From the NCBI GenBank assembly GCA_028698615.1, contig JAQVWF010000007.1:1-64000 (forward strand): 64,000 nucleotides of DNA, read 5' to 3'. This stretch comes from Syntrophorhabdaceae bacterium. Its GTDB lineage: Bacteria > Desulfobacterota > Syntrophorhabdia > Syntrophorhabdales > Syntrophorhabdaceae. The position numbers were made by a program, and so were the translations under genes. Every line of letters starts with the position of its first letter. Position 1 is the first letter of the stretch. This document shows positions 1-8,456 of the stretch, piece by piece. The notes beneath the pieces are model-generated. The model saw only the letters and a list, made by a program, of their open reading frames with translations. It was not told the DNA's origin and made no database searches.

Positions 1-2
1 CA

Positions 3-290
3 CGAAGGAACCACTCGCCGGCATTCAAGGCAAAGGTAGCCCTGGATGCCCTGAAGGGAGAAGAGACGATCGTTGAACTGTCCCAGCGGTACCAGGTCCA
101 CCCGAACCTCATAACGGAGTGGAAGAAACAGCTCCTGGAACACGCCGCCGACGTCTTCTCGAAGGACAGGGGAACGGACCAGGGTCCCGATATCAAGGAA
201 CTCCACGCCAAGATCGGCCGGCTTGCCATGGAGAACGATTTTTTATCAGGCGCGCTCGGGCGCATAGCCGGGCCGGGCGCAAAGAAATGA
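3..290 (+). CDS. IS3-family transposase OrfA (5' end outside window)
   Basis: An open frame from the window edge to TGA at 288-290 encodes a short HTH protein of the IS3 OrfA type: an N-terminal helix-turn-helix region (FKAKVALDALKGEETIVELS, then a Q-H-P-N-L-I-T-E-W-K turn) followed by a Lys/Glu-rich helix. In IS3 elements OrfA binds the element ends and is joined to OrfB by programmed frameshifting. The start is not visible. OrfB begins at 287 and overlaps the OrfA stop, as usual for this family. The element is probably inactive, because OrfB breaks off soon after. Confidence 0.8.
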   Translation, partial: RRNHSPAFKAKVALDALKGEETIVELSQRYQVHPNLITEWKKQLLEHAADVFSKDRGTDQGPDIKELHAKIGRLAMENDFLSGALGRIAGPGAKK

Positions 291-523
291 TCGACAGAAA
301 GGACCCTCTGCCCGTGACGGCACAGTGCAGGATACTCGATCTCTCCCGTTCAGGCGTCTACTATACGCCTGCCCCTCTCTCCGTGAGGGACAGGGAACTC
401 ATGCGCGCAATAGACGAGATCCACCTCGATATGCCCCACCTCGGCTCCCGGGGCATGAGGAACGAACTGGGAAGCAGGGGTTACAAGGCGGGAAGGATCC
501 ACGTCAGGACCCTCATGCGGAAG
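287..523 (+). pseudogene. IS3-family transposase OrfB, truncated N-terminal fragment
   Basis: ATG at 287 overlaps the OrfA stop. About 79 residues match the start of IS3 OrfB: the region before the DDE domain, with CRILDLSRSGVYY, then a MPHLGSRGMRNELGSRGY-type segment and RTLMRKMG. At 523-524 the similarity ends abruptly where a repeat shared with 1822-1957 begins. The DDE catalytic core is absent and the frame continues with unrelated sequence. This is a remnant cut by a recombination or insertion event. Confidence 0.8.
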
Positions 524-666
524 ATGGGGGAGCCAGGGGGACGTTGCCAAGAAACCAAGAAAGCAGATTTCCCCAATACCCTTCCCGTCATTTCAAGTGG
601 CTATGCGCGGGTGGTTTCGTCCTCGACGCGGGGCTTTTGGGGTAGTAATGGACCTCAATTTTCATC
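524..666 (+). repeat. Direct repeat copy A (~140 bp)
   Basis: This segment matches 1822-1957 in the same orientation, with a few indels and substitutions. Shared blocks include ATGGGGGAGCCAGGGGGACG, TTTCCCCAATACCCTTCCCG and GGTTTCGTCCTCGAC. It starts exactly where the IS3 OrfB homology stops. The two copies bracket the peptidase E gene. Its origin is unknown; it could be the end of a lost mobile element. Confidence 0.8.
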
Positions 667-1029
667 AGAAGAAGTAATATACACAGGAAACAGGCCGGAG
701 ATGTCAGCACGGGGCGAAAGCCCCTGGGCCAATCGTCAACAACAGAGGTGCTCATGCCACGACACGCCCGCCTTAATGCGGCAGGTGTGCTCCACCATGT
801 GATCGTTCTCGCATTGTTCGGTCATAGCGAGGAAGAGGCCCTCCATGTTAATCTAGGAACGGGAAAACGGTTCACGGGGCGAAAAGTACCTCTTTCTTGA
901 CTGCAAATTGCCTTGATCTCCAGGTACAAGTAATGATCTACTGTGCGCACGCCATGCCAGGCATAACGCATCTGTGACCTGTACAGAAATCGTCCTGGCT
1001 GAGCCAAATGTTACGAATCAAGAAGGGCC
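667..1029. other. Intergenic, no gene seen
   Basis: No convincing coding sequence, RNA or terminator was seen here. The segment lies between direct repeat copy A and the peptidase E gene. The only ribosome-binding-like sequence is a weak AAGAAGGG just before the ATG at 1030. Confidence 0.5.
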
Positions 1030-1704
1030 ATGAAAAAGCTAGTCGTAGTAGGTGCCGGGGGCTACACTCTGGAACCTGAAAGTCAAATGATAGACGAGTT
1101 TTTCTTGAAGAAGGTCGGAAAGAGCAATCCGAAGATATGTCTGCTGCCTACAGCTTGTGGCGACAGGCAGGATACTATTGAAAGATTTCATTCCTTTTAT
1201 CAGAGTCAGGGCGCCGTTACGAGCCATGTTTCCGTGTTTGTAGCGGAAACAAAAGATGTTGAGCTGCATCTGCTCCAACAAGACGGCATATACATCACCG
1301 GGGGAAACACAAAGAGCATGTTGGCCTTATGGAGAGAATGGGGAATCGACCGTGCTATCCGGAAGGCCTACCAAGCCGGTATTGCCATTTGCGGTATTAG
1401 TGCCGGTGCAATGTGCTTCTTCGAAGAAGGTCTTTCAGACTCCTTTGCGGATCGGTACGTCCCACTGAAGTGTCTCGGCCTTATAGAGGGCAGCTTCTGT
1501 CCACATTATGTATTGGACAGCGAAGGGGCCCTGACGTTTCAAGGCCATATCCGAGCCAATAGAATGAAACCGGGCATCGGTATTGAAGACGGAGTCGCTC
1601 TTTCCTACCAGAACGGGAAGCTCTCGGAGATCGTGAAGTCCCGTCGACAAGCTCAGGCCTACAGGGTTGAGTCCAGCGGGGAACCCGGGTTGATCAAGAC
1701 ATGA
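1030..1704 (+). CDS. pepE: Peptidase E-like (S51 family) dipeptidase
   Basis: This is a 224-residue cytoplasmic protein of the S51 peptidase family (PepE, Asp-X dipeptidase; cyanophycinase is a relative). Family landmarks are visible: an N-terminal LVVVGAGG strand-turn, a GGNT motif near residue 93, the nucleophile elbow GISAGA with Ser124, and His159 in CPHY. The Ser-His spacing (35) and total length are close to E. coli PepE (Ser120/His157, 229 aa). The likely role is cleavage of peptides with N-terminal Asp. The gene stands alone, has a weak ribosome-binding site, and sits between two copies of a ~140-bp direct repeat beside IS3 debris, so it may have been acquired. The exact substrate is not shown by sequence. 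Confidence 0.85.
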   Translation: MKKLVVVGAGGYTLEPESQMIDEFFLKKVGKSNPKICLLPTACGDRQDTIERFHSFYQSQGAVTSHVSVFVAETKDVELHLLQQDGIYITGGNTKSMLALWREWGIDRAIRKAYQAGIAICGISAGAMCFFEEGLSDSFADRYVPLKCLGLIEGSFCPHYVLDSEGALTFQGHIRANRMKPGIGIEDGVALSYQNGKLSEIVKSRRQAQAYRVESSGEPGLIKT

Positions 1705-1821
1705 ATAGGGCACCAGAGGCCGGGAGCACGAGGGCAAGCACGTTCGTTAACAAGTAAATAACTCAATCTACCAATCCCTTTAGCGAGGAGCTATTCAGCC
1801 TCTGCCACGTCTGAACGAGCA
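1705..1821. other. Intergenic leading into repeat B
   Basis: No gene seen. Near 1793-1822 it carries TCTGAACGAGCAATG, which resembles the TGAACGAGTAATG at about 8261 and TGAACGAGCGATG at about 15597, members of a dispersed degenerate repeat. Confidence 0.4.
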
Positions 1822-1957
1822 ATGGGGGAGCCAGGGGGACGAGAAACCAAGAAACCAGATTTCCCCAATACCCTTCCCGTCATTTCATGTGTCATGCGCG
1901 CCTGGTTTCGTCCTCGACACGGGGCTTTCAGGGTAGTAACGGACCTCACTTTTCATC
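1822..1957 (+). repeat. Direct repeat copy B (~140 bp)
   Basis: Second copy of the repeat at 524-666, same orientation, with several substitutions and short indels (for example GACGAGAAACC against GACGTTGCCAAGAAACC). The copies enclose about 1.15 kb containing peptidase E. Confidence 0.8.
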
Positions 1958-2055
1958 GTGCCCTTGCATGATAAAACCGGGTGCGATAAGATGATTGATG
2001 TCTCCGGGAGAGTGATTTTGCCGGAGTGTTAAACAAGCAGAAACCGGGGAGGGAA

Positions 2056-3555
2056 ATGAACAATATGGCCGGACAGAAACCAAAGACCGGAACACCGAAG
2101 TGCGGTATCTGCGGCAAACAGGGGAAACTGAGAAAGACAGAATGTTGCGGAAACTGGATCTGCGACGACGAGGCGGAATACATCCCTTTTTCCTATGAAC
2201 GCAACAGCTGTTCGCGGAACCATCAACGCTACACACTCTGCGGCTTCCACTATGCGGAGGGACATCGTGGCCACTGGAAGGACTGTCCGGAGTGCCGGAA
2301 AGAGTTCGAGACGGAGATGTACGTCTGGTATGGTACCAATGAGTACAATTTTGAAAAACTCGATAACCCTCCTGCGTATAGACCGACGAAATGCGCAATC
2401 TGCGGAAGGGTCATCAGGCTTGGCACCGATAACTTCACCCAGTCAGGAGGTGATTACTGGTGTGAGCGCTGCGCGGACAAAAAACTGGCCAAAGAGTTTG
2501 CCGACCGCCAGGAGGCTTCGACAGAAGGGGCCGCGGTCACTCCGAAGAGGGTGAAGATAGGGCGTAACGACCCCTGTCCTTGTGGGAGCGGAAAGAAGTA
2601 CAAGCGGTGCTGTTACGGGAAACAGACAGCTCCTGCATCGGAGGAAGTGCGTCCGGTTGGTGCTCTGGACGAATTGAGGCACGCCGTTCAGGACAGAGAG
2701 TTCGGCTCGCTCGAAGAGGCGCAGGTCTTCATCGAAGGGCATACCGCCCGAAAGAACCAGGCTCCTCTGGATGATTTCGCCGGGCTTTCTCCCGAACAAA
2801 TGTATCGTTTTCTGCACCTTCCCTTTTCCTCGCCGGACCTGGTCTTGTTCCCATTGCATCTCATCGCGCCTCCGGATTCTCCCATGGCGAAGCTTTTCGA
2901 CTTGCTTCTCGCGGCCATAGGAGAGGACGGTCTCAAGGCGACAGCAACCGGCAATCTTCCCCTCGGTTTCGTCCGGCAATCGGCCCTTACCCATCTATCT
3001 GACGATGAGAGAGAATTTCGACCGGGTATTCGGAGCGAAACCGACTTCTTCGACCTCCATGTGACACGGGTCGTGAGCGGTTTTGCCGGGTTGGTTCGAA
3101 AGCACCGTGGCCGGTTTGTCCTGACGGGACGATGCCGCAAACTTCTGAGCCAGGGCGGGATGGCTGCTGTTTATCCTCCTCTGTTCCGTGCTTTCACAGA
3201 GAAATACAATTGGGCGTTCCGCGGTCTCTACCCGGATTTCACGATCATTCAGCAGTCGTTTCTCTTCAGCCTCTGGCTGTTTTACCGTTTCGGGAACGAA
3301 TGGCGATCTCCTTCCTTCTATGAAGACCACTTCCTCAAAGCCTTTCCCGCGATTCTCTCGGAGGTGGAATCGGAACGGCACTATACAACCCCGGAAGAAA
3401 TTGTTCGCTCCTGCTACACCGGGCGCTGTCTCCAGGGCTTCGCCGTTTTTACGGGCCTTCTGGATATCGAATGGGAGAAGAGGGGCATTCTCAACCGGAG
3501 TTTTAGACTGAGAACAACCGGCCTCCTGAACGAACTTGTAACCTTTCATCTGTAG
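2056..3555 (+). CDS. SEC-C motif zinc-binding protein of unknown function
   Basis: This ~500-residue protein opens with several CxxC zinc knuckles (CGICGKQGKLRKTECC, then CPEC, CAIC and CERC pairs within about 150 residues). A textbook SEC-C motif follows at about 170-195 (GRNDPCPCGSGKKYKRCC), as found at the C-terminus of SecA. The remaining ~300 residues look globular and I do not recognise them; they contain no membrane segment. SEC-C motifs bind zinc and mediate protein contacts. The start could be ATG 2056 or ATG 2065: GGGGAGGG at 2047-2053 is close to the first and about 12 nt from the second. It is isolated between repeat B and a broken gene. Function unknown. Confidence 0.7.
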   Translation: MNNMAGQKPKTGTPKCGICGKQGKLRKTECCGNWICDDEAEYIPFSYERNSCSRNHQRYTLCGFHYAEGHRGHWKDCPECRKEFETEMYVWYGTNEYNFEKLDNPPAYRPTKCAICGRVIRLGTDNFTQSGGDYWCERCADKKLAKEFADRQEASTEGAAVTPKRVKIGRNDPCPCGSGKKYKRCCYGKQTAPASEEVRPVGALDELRHAVQDREFGSLEEAQVFIEGHTARKNQAPLDDFAGLSPEQMYRFLHLPFSSPDLVLFPLHLIAPPDSPMAKLFDLLLAAIGEDGLKATATGNLPLGFVRQSALTHLSDDEREFRPGIRSETDFFDLHVTRVVSGFAGLVRKHRGRFVLTGRCRKLLSQGGMAAVYPPLFRAFTEKYNWAFRGLYPDFTIIQQSFLFSLWLFYRFGNEWRSPSFYEDHFLKAFPAILSEVESERHYTTPEEIVRSCYTGRCLQGFAVFTGLLDIEWEKRGILNRSFRLRTTGLLNELVTFHL

Positions 3556-3716
3556 AGGGCGGTCTTGAAACGGACCGGCTGCTGGAGATGACGGGTTGAT
3601 TCTTGACAGATTCCCGTAGCGTGTATTCCACGCACATGTCTCACGGGACCGTCAGACCACAAGACGTCCTGCGAGCGATCACGAGAAGCTGTATCCTTCC
3701 CTCCCCGCGGTTCATT

Positions 3717-4178
3717 TCAAAGGGTCAATGCAAGCGCCATGTCCCGGGTTGTGGACGGGAAGGGTGCCGCCATTTCTCTGAGCTTTGCGGGGTCGAGAAC
3801 ATCCGTCTCGAGTTCGTCGCTGAAGGGGACATATTTCCTGAGGGACACGGCGTCGAGGAGGGCCTTCTCGGCGGCGGCGATACTGATCCCATCTGCCGTA
3901 TCGAACCCGAAGAAGAGTCTGTCGGCAATCGAGGGGTACTCGATGACGCGGTCGCCGTAGCCGATCCTGTTGCGTGCCCCGCACGTGGAGTGCAGCGTGA
4001 CGGCCGTGCATGTCAGGGGGACCTGGAGCAGCAGCCCGTGGTAGTTCATGGCCCATTCGCAGGAGACATATGTCGGCCTCCGGACGGAGCATGCCGCCTC
4101 CTCCACGGTGGGGGGCTGGTTCCTGAAGATCAGGGAGTTGAAATAGGAACCCTTCGCCAGTGAACGAAAGCAGCCGTC
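3717..4178 (-). pseudogene. AbiEi-like antitoxin fragment (type IV toxin-antitoxin)
   Basis: The minus-strand frame reads about 150 residues from just after a stop near 4179 without a convincing start codon. It resembles the C-terminal domain of AbiEi-family antitoxins/transcriptional regulators: a segment FNSLIFRNQPPTVEEAAC, a Y-V-S-x-E-x-A-M-N-Y-H-G stretch, R-L-F-F-G-F, then A-A-A-E-K-A-L-L-D. The N-terminal winged HTH is missing and no AbiEii-like nucleotidyltransferase toxin follows downstream on that strand. I read it as the remnant of an abortive-infection-type module. The family assignment rests on pattern recognition only. Confidence 0.5.
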
Positions 4179-4216
4179 TCAGGCCATTTCCCGGGTTATC
4201 CAGCCAAAAGTTTCCA

Positions 4217-4246
4217 GGGGCATCCAGGAGGACTACAGGATGCCCC
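4217..4246. repeat. Inverted repeat (REP-like hairpin)
   Basis: GGGGCATCC (4217-4225) and GGATGCCCC (4238-4246) form a perfect 9-bp stem with a 12-nt loop. The GGGGCATCC core recurs in other intergenic spots (for example near 7176, 12079 and 21904), suggesting a short repeat family. There is no T-run, so it is not an obvious terminator. Confidence 0.55.
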
Positions 4247-4493
4247 CGTGATCCCCCGTGATCCCGCAGGCTTCAACGGTTCCGGGAATACGGTGTATAC
4301 TTTGTATATGGTCTGTTCCTTTTTGCAGGATTTGGGTTTGGCTACTCCATTATCGTGCAGGCATAGAGAACAGGCCATATCTTTAGTAAGTTTTACCGGA
4401 AACTGCGGATGTATGATATTATTTTCGCTGGAAGATCGTTTTTCCCGGGTTCATAACTGAAACCAAAGCCAGGATGACAGGAGGTGAGGGGAC

Positions 4494-7079
4494 ATGACTA
4501 AAAGGAATCTCGAGACCGGATTTGGCAGGATCTTCATGAAAAAGAAAGACCTCTATTACAGGCTCATGTTGAGCACGGGCCTGTTTTTCATTTTTCCGAC
4601 CTTCGGCTTCCTTTTCTTTGCCGTGAAGTACGACATCATCCAGGACAGTTCCCTGCCGGTATTCCTTTCCGGCTTCCTCGTTTTTTCGGTTGTCGGTTTT
4701 TTTATCTTAAGGACGGTATTCACGAGGCTCACAAAGGTATCGGCGGGGCTTTCGGAGAGGGCGGCATCGGAGTTGTCCTGCTCCCAGTCGCAGGACAACC
4801 CGGACGAGCTGGGCAGCATAGTCGACACCTTCAATGCGGTGGGGGACCATCTCAGGAACACCCTTGCGGAGCTTCAGCAGAAGACGTCGGAGATATCGAC
4901 GCTCAAAGAGCTTTCAGATCTCTGCTACGTGACGTTCGATACCGATGAGCTCTTCTACATTACTCTGGAACGTGCTCTGAAGCTTGTGAAGGCCGACGTG
5001 GGTTCAGTGATGATCCTTGACCGTCCGAAGCGCAAGACGTTTAGGATCAAGGCCCAAATCGGGCTTGGAGATGGGGTGAAGGTTGAAAGCGCAGTCGCTT
5101 TTGATACAAGCATAGCCAAATATGCCGTTATCAACAAATCGGCCCTTCTCGTGGAAGACATCGAAAAGGACAGCAGATTCGGGAGGAGCAATCGTTCACC
5201 GTATTCCACGAAGTCATTTATCTGTATGCCACTCAAGACAATCGGTGACATTATCGGTGTCATCAATATATCGCGCAGGAACAACGATACGGTCTTTACC
5301 CAGCACGATGTCGAGGTCCTGACACCCCTCTTAAGCAATGCCGCGTTCACCTACGAAAACATCCGGCTTTTCAAGGAGAACGAACTCGGGAACGAAATCG
5401 TGAGAATGACGATCAACATGTTCAAAACTATCAACTCGAGCCTGAAAGACAGCGAGCTCATCTACGCTATCCTGCACGAGATCCAGTCGATTATGACCTA
5501 CAACCTTGCTGTTATTCTCACCTGCGACGACAACAGACCCGACGAACTCACGGTTTTCGACTTTTCATCAAAAGAGTCCACCGATTTGTCGAGGGAGATG
5601 AACTTCAACTATCGGGGTACGATCTTCGACAAGGTCATGCAGCAGGGGACCACGCTCCTCCTGGAGGATGTGGAGTGCCTGACGGAGCCTGTTGAAAAGA
5701 AGATCTTCTGTGATAAGTTCGCCCAATCCGCCATCGTGACCGCCCTTCGGGTGAGCGGCGAGGTCAAGGGCGTGATGGTCCTGTGCGCACCGAGTCTTGC
5801 CGACCTGGATAAGGGAGCGCAGTTTATCGATGTGGCGAGGGACAGCGTGGCATTTGTCGTCGAGCGCATACGGCTGTCGGCTTCTGTATCGAGGAGGAAC
5901 CAGCAGCTCGATACGCTTAAACAGATCGGAAGTTCCCTCGCGGCATCGACATTCAATATCGATGAGGTTCTGAAGTACGCTATGGATATGATACGGGGAA
6001 CAATGGAGGTGGAAGCCGGCTCCCTGTTCCTTGTCCGCAACGGTGAGCTGGAATTCAAGATCACCTTCGGCGTCGATGTCGCCGTACTCGAGGGATCGAC
6101 GATCAAGCTGGGACAGGGCATAGCGGGATATGCAGCCGCGCAGGGGAAATCCATCATGGTGAACGATGCTCAGAATTCGCCCCATTTTTTTCCTTCGATA
6201 GACATGACCACAGGGTTCAAGACAAGATCCGTCCTGTGTGTTCCCATGATATCTCAAGGGAAAGTGATGGGCATCATAGAGCTGCTGAACAAACAGAGCG
6301 GAGATTTCGTCAAAAGCGATGAGGATCTCCTGCGGTCGATTATTTCGTCACTGGTGGTTGCTGTTGAGAACTCGCGGCTCTATGCGGAAACAGTTTCCAT
6401 GGCAGAGCACGAGCGCGGTATTCGCCAAATATTTCAGAAGTTTGTGCCGTCGGAGGTGGTCGACAAGATCATCCACGCCGAGGCAGCCGGCGCTTCGCCG
6501 GTCAATGAATTCAGGTCCCTGACATTCCTCAATATCGATATAAGAGGGTTTTCGAAGCTGGCCAAGAACATAGGTCCGCACAGGACGGTTCCCATGATAA
6601 ACTATTTCTTCTCCGTCATGGGAGAAATAGTTTTCAGGCACCAGGGGATCGTTGACAAATACCTCGGAGACGGTTTTCTGGCGTTATTCGGAGCGCCGAT
6701 TTCTAATATTGCCGATGCCGACAATGCCATCTTCGCTTCACTTGAGATGAAGTCGTCCATGAAAGATGTGAGCGATTATTTCCTCAAGGAGATAGGGGTG
6801 CCGCTGTCAATGGGCATATCAATACACACCGGTGATGCCGTCATAGGGAACATAGGCTTCGATAAGAAAATGGACTATACGGTGATCGGTGATGCCGTCA
6901 ACACTGTTTTTAGATTGCAGTCCCTCGCGAAGCCATTCCCGAACGGCATTCTGATCAGCGACAGAACGCGCAAGGCCGCCCAGTACAAACTTGATTTGAA
7001 GGAAGTCGGAGAATATGAGATCGACGCGGCACTGGAAAAAGTGAAGGTCTATGAGGTGCTGGATTACCTGAGGGCTTGA
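4494..7079 (+). CDS. Membrane-bound adenylate/guanylate cyclase with HAMP and three GAF domains
   Basis: 861 residues. Two membrane segments (about 20-43 and 56-80) are followed by a HAMP-like linker (about 80-150), three GAF domains (about 150-295, 300-475, 480-645) and a C-terminal class III nucleotide cyclase domain (about 660-855). Cyclase landmarks are the metal-binding Asp in NIDIRGFS, KYLGDGFLALFG, and DYTVIGDAVN followed by Arg. The GAF domains probably sense small molecules or redox state and control synthesis of a cyclic nucleotide. The start is ATG at 4494, preceded by a strong AGGAGGTGAGGGG. No effector or cAMP-binding protein lies next to it, so the downstream pathway is unknown. 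Whether it makes cAMP or cGMP is inference. Confidence 0.85.
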   Translation: MTKRNLETGFGRIFMKKKDLYYRLMLSTGLFFIFPTFGFLFFAVKYDIIQDSSLPVFLSGFLVFSVVGFFILRTVFTRLTKVSAGLSERAASELSCSQSQDNPDELGSIVDTFNAVGDHLRNTLAELQQKTSEISTLKELSDLCYVTFDTDELFYITLERALKLVKADVGSVMILDRPKRKTFRIKAQIGLGDGVKVESAVAFDTSIAKYAVINKSALLVEDIEKDSRFGRSNRSPYSTKSFICMPLKTIGDIIGVINISRRNNDTVFTQHDVEVLTPLLSNAAFTYENIRLFKENELGNEIVRMTINMFKTINSSLKDSELIYAILHEIQSIMTYNLAVILTCDDNRPDELTVFDFSSKESTDLSREMNFNYRGTIFDKVMQQGTTLLLEDVECLTEPVEKKIFCDKFAQSAIVTALRVSGEVKGVMVLCAPSLADLDKGAQFIDVARDSVAFVVERIRLSASVSRRNQQLDTLKQIGSSLAASTFNIDEVLKYAMDMIRGTMEVEAGSLFLVRNGELEFKITFGVDVAVLEGSTIKLGQGIAGYAAAQGKSIMVNDAQNSPHFFPSIDMTTGFKTRSVLCVPMISQGKVMGIIELLNKQSGDFVKSDEDLLRSIISSLVVAVENSRLYAETVSMAEHERGIRQIFQKFVPSEVVDKIIHAEAAGASPVNEFRSLTFLNIDIRGFSKLAKNIGPHRTVPMINYFFSVMGEIVFRHQGIVDKYLGDGFLALFGAPISNIADADNAIFASLEMKSSMKDVSDYFLKEIGVPLSMGISIHTGDAVIGNIGFDKKMDYTVIGDAVNTVFRLQSLAKPFPNGILISDRTRKAAQYKLDLKEVGEYEIDAALEKVKVYEVLDYLRA

Positions 7080-7422
7080 CCCACGGAACAGGCGGGGGAC
7101 GTTCGGGTTTAATAATAAAATAACTACCGCTCTGATGCCCCCTTCGCGTTATTCACCAGGGCCCTGCGCCGGGCAGGGGCATCCCCGTTCCCAACTCGTA
7201 TTCTCGGCAGGCGCGTGAACTCATGGCAGGACGTGGACGGGGTGCTCCGCATCCGCGGTGAGCATGGCCGTGAAACGAGGGCGGAAACTGATTGAGGAAA
7301 GAGGATACAGCTTCCCGTGACCGCCGGCAGGACAGGAAAAACCTGAGAATGGGGTGTCCCCAAAGGTCCTTTCTCCTCGTTGCCATGCCATAAGTCTACT
7401 TGCTATCCGATAACGCCGAAGT
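7080..7422. other. Intergenic with degenerate repeat
   Basis: No gene supported. Around 7174-7205 it carries GGGGCATCCCCGTTCCCAAC followed by TCGTATTC, nearly identical to 12079-12108, a member of the dispersed repeat set. The convergent neighbours (cyclase and brnA) end at either side. Confidence 0.5.
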
Positions 7423-7737
7423 TCAACGGGAGCCGGACTTGTCTGCGATCCGATGCAATGACTTCTCATGCCCCTTGGCCGCGAGTTCCTGTTCTATCCT
7501 GTCAGACAGGAAGACCTTGACCAGAGACTGGTAGGGTACGTCGCGCTTGTTTGCCAGAAGCTTCAGTTCTTCAAGCATGGATTCAGGAAGACGGAGAGAG
7601 ATCGTTTTCACGGAGGGTTTCAGGTTGGCAAGCGTGAGTCTTCGTGCCTTCTTCCAGTCAACGTATTCCGTGGAATCGTGACTCCTCCAGAAATCTCTTT
7701 CCTCTTCTTCAGTCTTGAACCGGGGGATCTTCTTCAT
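7423..7737 (-). CDS. brnA: BrnA-type CopG-family antitoxin
   Basis: 104 residues. The N-terminus matches the BrnA/CopG_antitoxin pattern (IPRFKTEEEERDFWRSHDST, then DWKKARR), and a C-terminal ribbon-helix-helix follows (SVKTISLRLPESMLEELKLL). BrnA binds and neutralises BrnT and represses the shared promoter. It follows brnT with a 29-bp overlap. Its own ribosome-binding site (GGAGGT on the minus strand) lies inside the brnT 3' end about 11 nt before ATG. The toxin-first order is usual for brnTA. Confidence 0.85.
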   Translation of the reverse strand: MKKIPRFKTEEEERDFWRSHDSTEYVDWKKARRLTLANLKPSVKTISLRLPESMLEELKLLANKRDVPYQSLVKVFLSDRIEQELAAKGHEKSLHRIADKSGSR

Positions 7738-8032
7738 GGGTTTGATAGGACCTCCTTTCTTTCCTGTTCATGTCTCTCGCAGATATGATCCGTACCTTGT
7801 CCCTGTGAACCGTGAAGACCAGAAACAATAGCCTGCCGGAGTCCGTCTGGCCTAACACGTAGAAGCGGTTTTCCTTCTCCGAGTGCTTTTCGTCGTCACC
7901 GGACACAACGGGAATATTGAAGAATACTTGTTCGCATTCAACCGGTGTCACGTTGTGCCGTGTTTTGATATTCTCTGAATTGTGCCTGTCCCATTCGAAC
8001 CCGGTGCACTTCAGGAGAAGGTCAGATATCAT
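7709..8032 (-). CDS. brnT: BrnT-family ribonuclease toxin
   Basis: 107 residues with the BrnT pattern: FEWDRHNSENIKTRHNVT near the N-terminus, a VFFNIPV segment, the central FYVLGQTDSGRLLFLVFTVH strand pair and VRIISARDMNRKERRSY at the end. BrnT is a RelE-fold RNase that blocks translation in vivo. It starts at ATG 8032 and is first in the operon, with little visible ribosome-binding sequence. The C-terminus (HEEDPPVQD) overlaps brnA. It is most likely held neutral by BrnA. Confidence 0.85.
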   Translation of the reverse strand: MISDLLLKCTGFEWDRHNSENIKTRHNVTPVECEQVFFNIPVVSGDDEKHSEKENRFYVLGQTDSGRLLFLVFTVHRDKVRIISARDMNRKERRSYQTHEEDPPVQD

Positions 8033-8038
8033 GGTTAA

Positions 8039-8067
8039 AGTATATCTCTATAATATACACGTGTCAA
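8039..8067 (-). promoter_or_regulatory. brnTA promoter with overlapping palindrome
   Basis: On the minus strand, TTGACA (8067-8062), a 17-bp spacer and TATACT (8044-8039) form a near-consensus sigma-70 promoter. The inverted repeat GTATAT-N7-ATATAC (8040-8058) overlaps the -10 box and spacer, a likely BrnA operator. ATG follows a few bases downstream. Confidence 0.7.
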
Positions 8068-8456
8068 CTGGCGAAGGTCTTCAGTTTCCTGGGAGAATAA
8101 GGCAGAGGCATTACCGGGAGTAAAAGATTGAGGCTCGCGCGAAAGAGCTATTAACCTATTGGCGAGTGTCTCTCTGGCTGCTGGTTAAGGAGGCATCGGT
8201 GGAACTTTAGGAACGCCCTTCTCATCTTCACATTCTCTCTTCTACCAAGCCTGAACGAGTAATGATGGCTGTCGGTGGTATCAGGCAGATGCTATTCCTT
8301 AGGGCACCCGCGGGACACAGGATGTCCCGTAGGCCCCCCAGGGCTCTCCGCGGAAGAAACGAATCCAACGGGGGGGGATTCGTCACATTTTCTTTTCGGC
8401 TTGCCCCTGGTCCTGTTAGGGTATAGACCGGTCTTCGAGACGTCCCGGGATGAAAA
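8068..8456. other. Intergenic with dispersed degenerate repeat
   Basis: No gene seen. 8217-8299 resembles 15560-15643 over about 85 bp: CATCTTCACA, TGAACGAG, and GGTGGTAT then GCTATTCCT are shared. 8365-8376 has a G-run. Confidence 0.5.

Noticed and set aside
3603-4163. Plus-strand frame of 186 codons
   Set aside because: Antisense to the AbiEi-like fragment, with no protein-like features.
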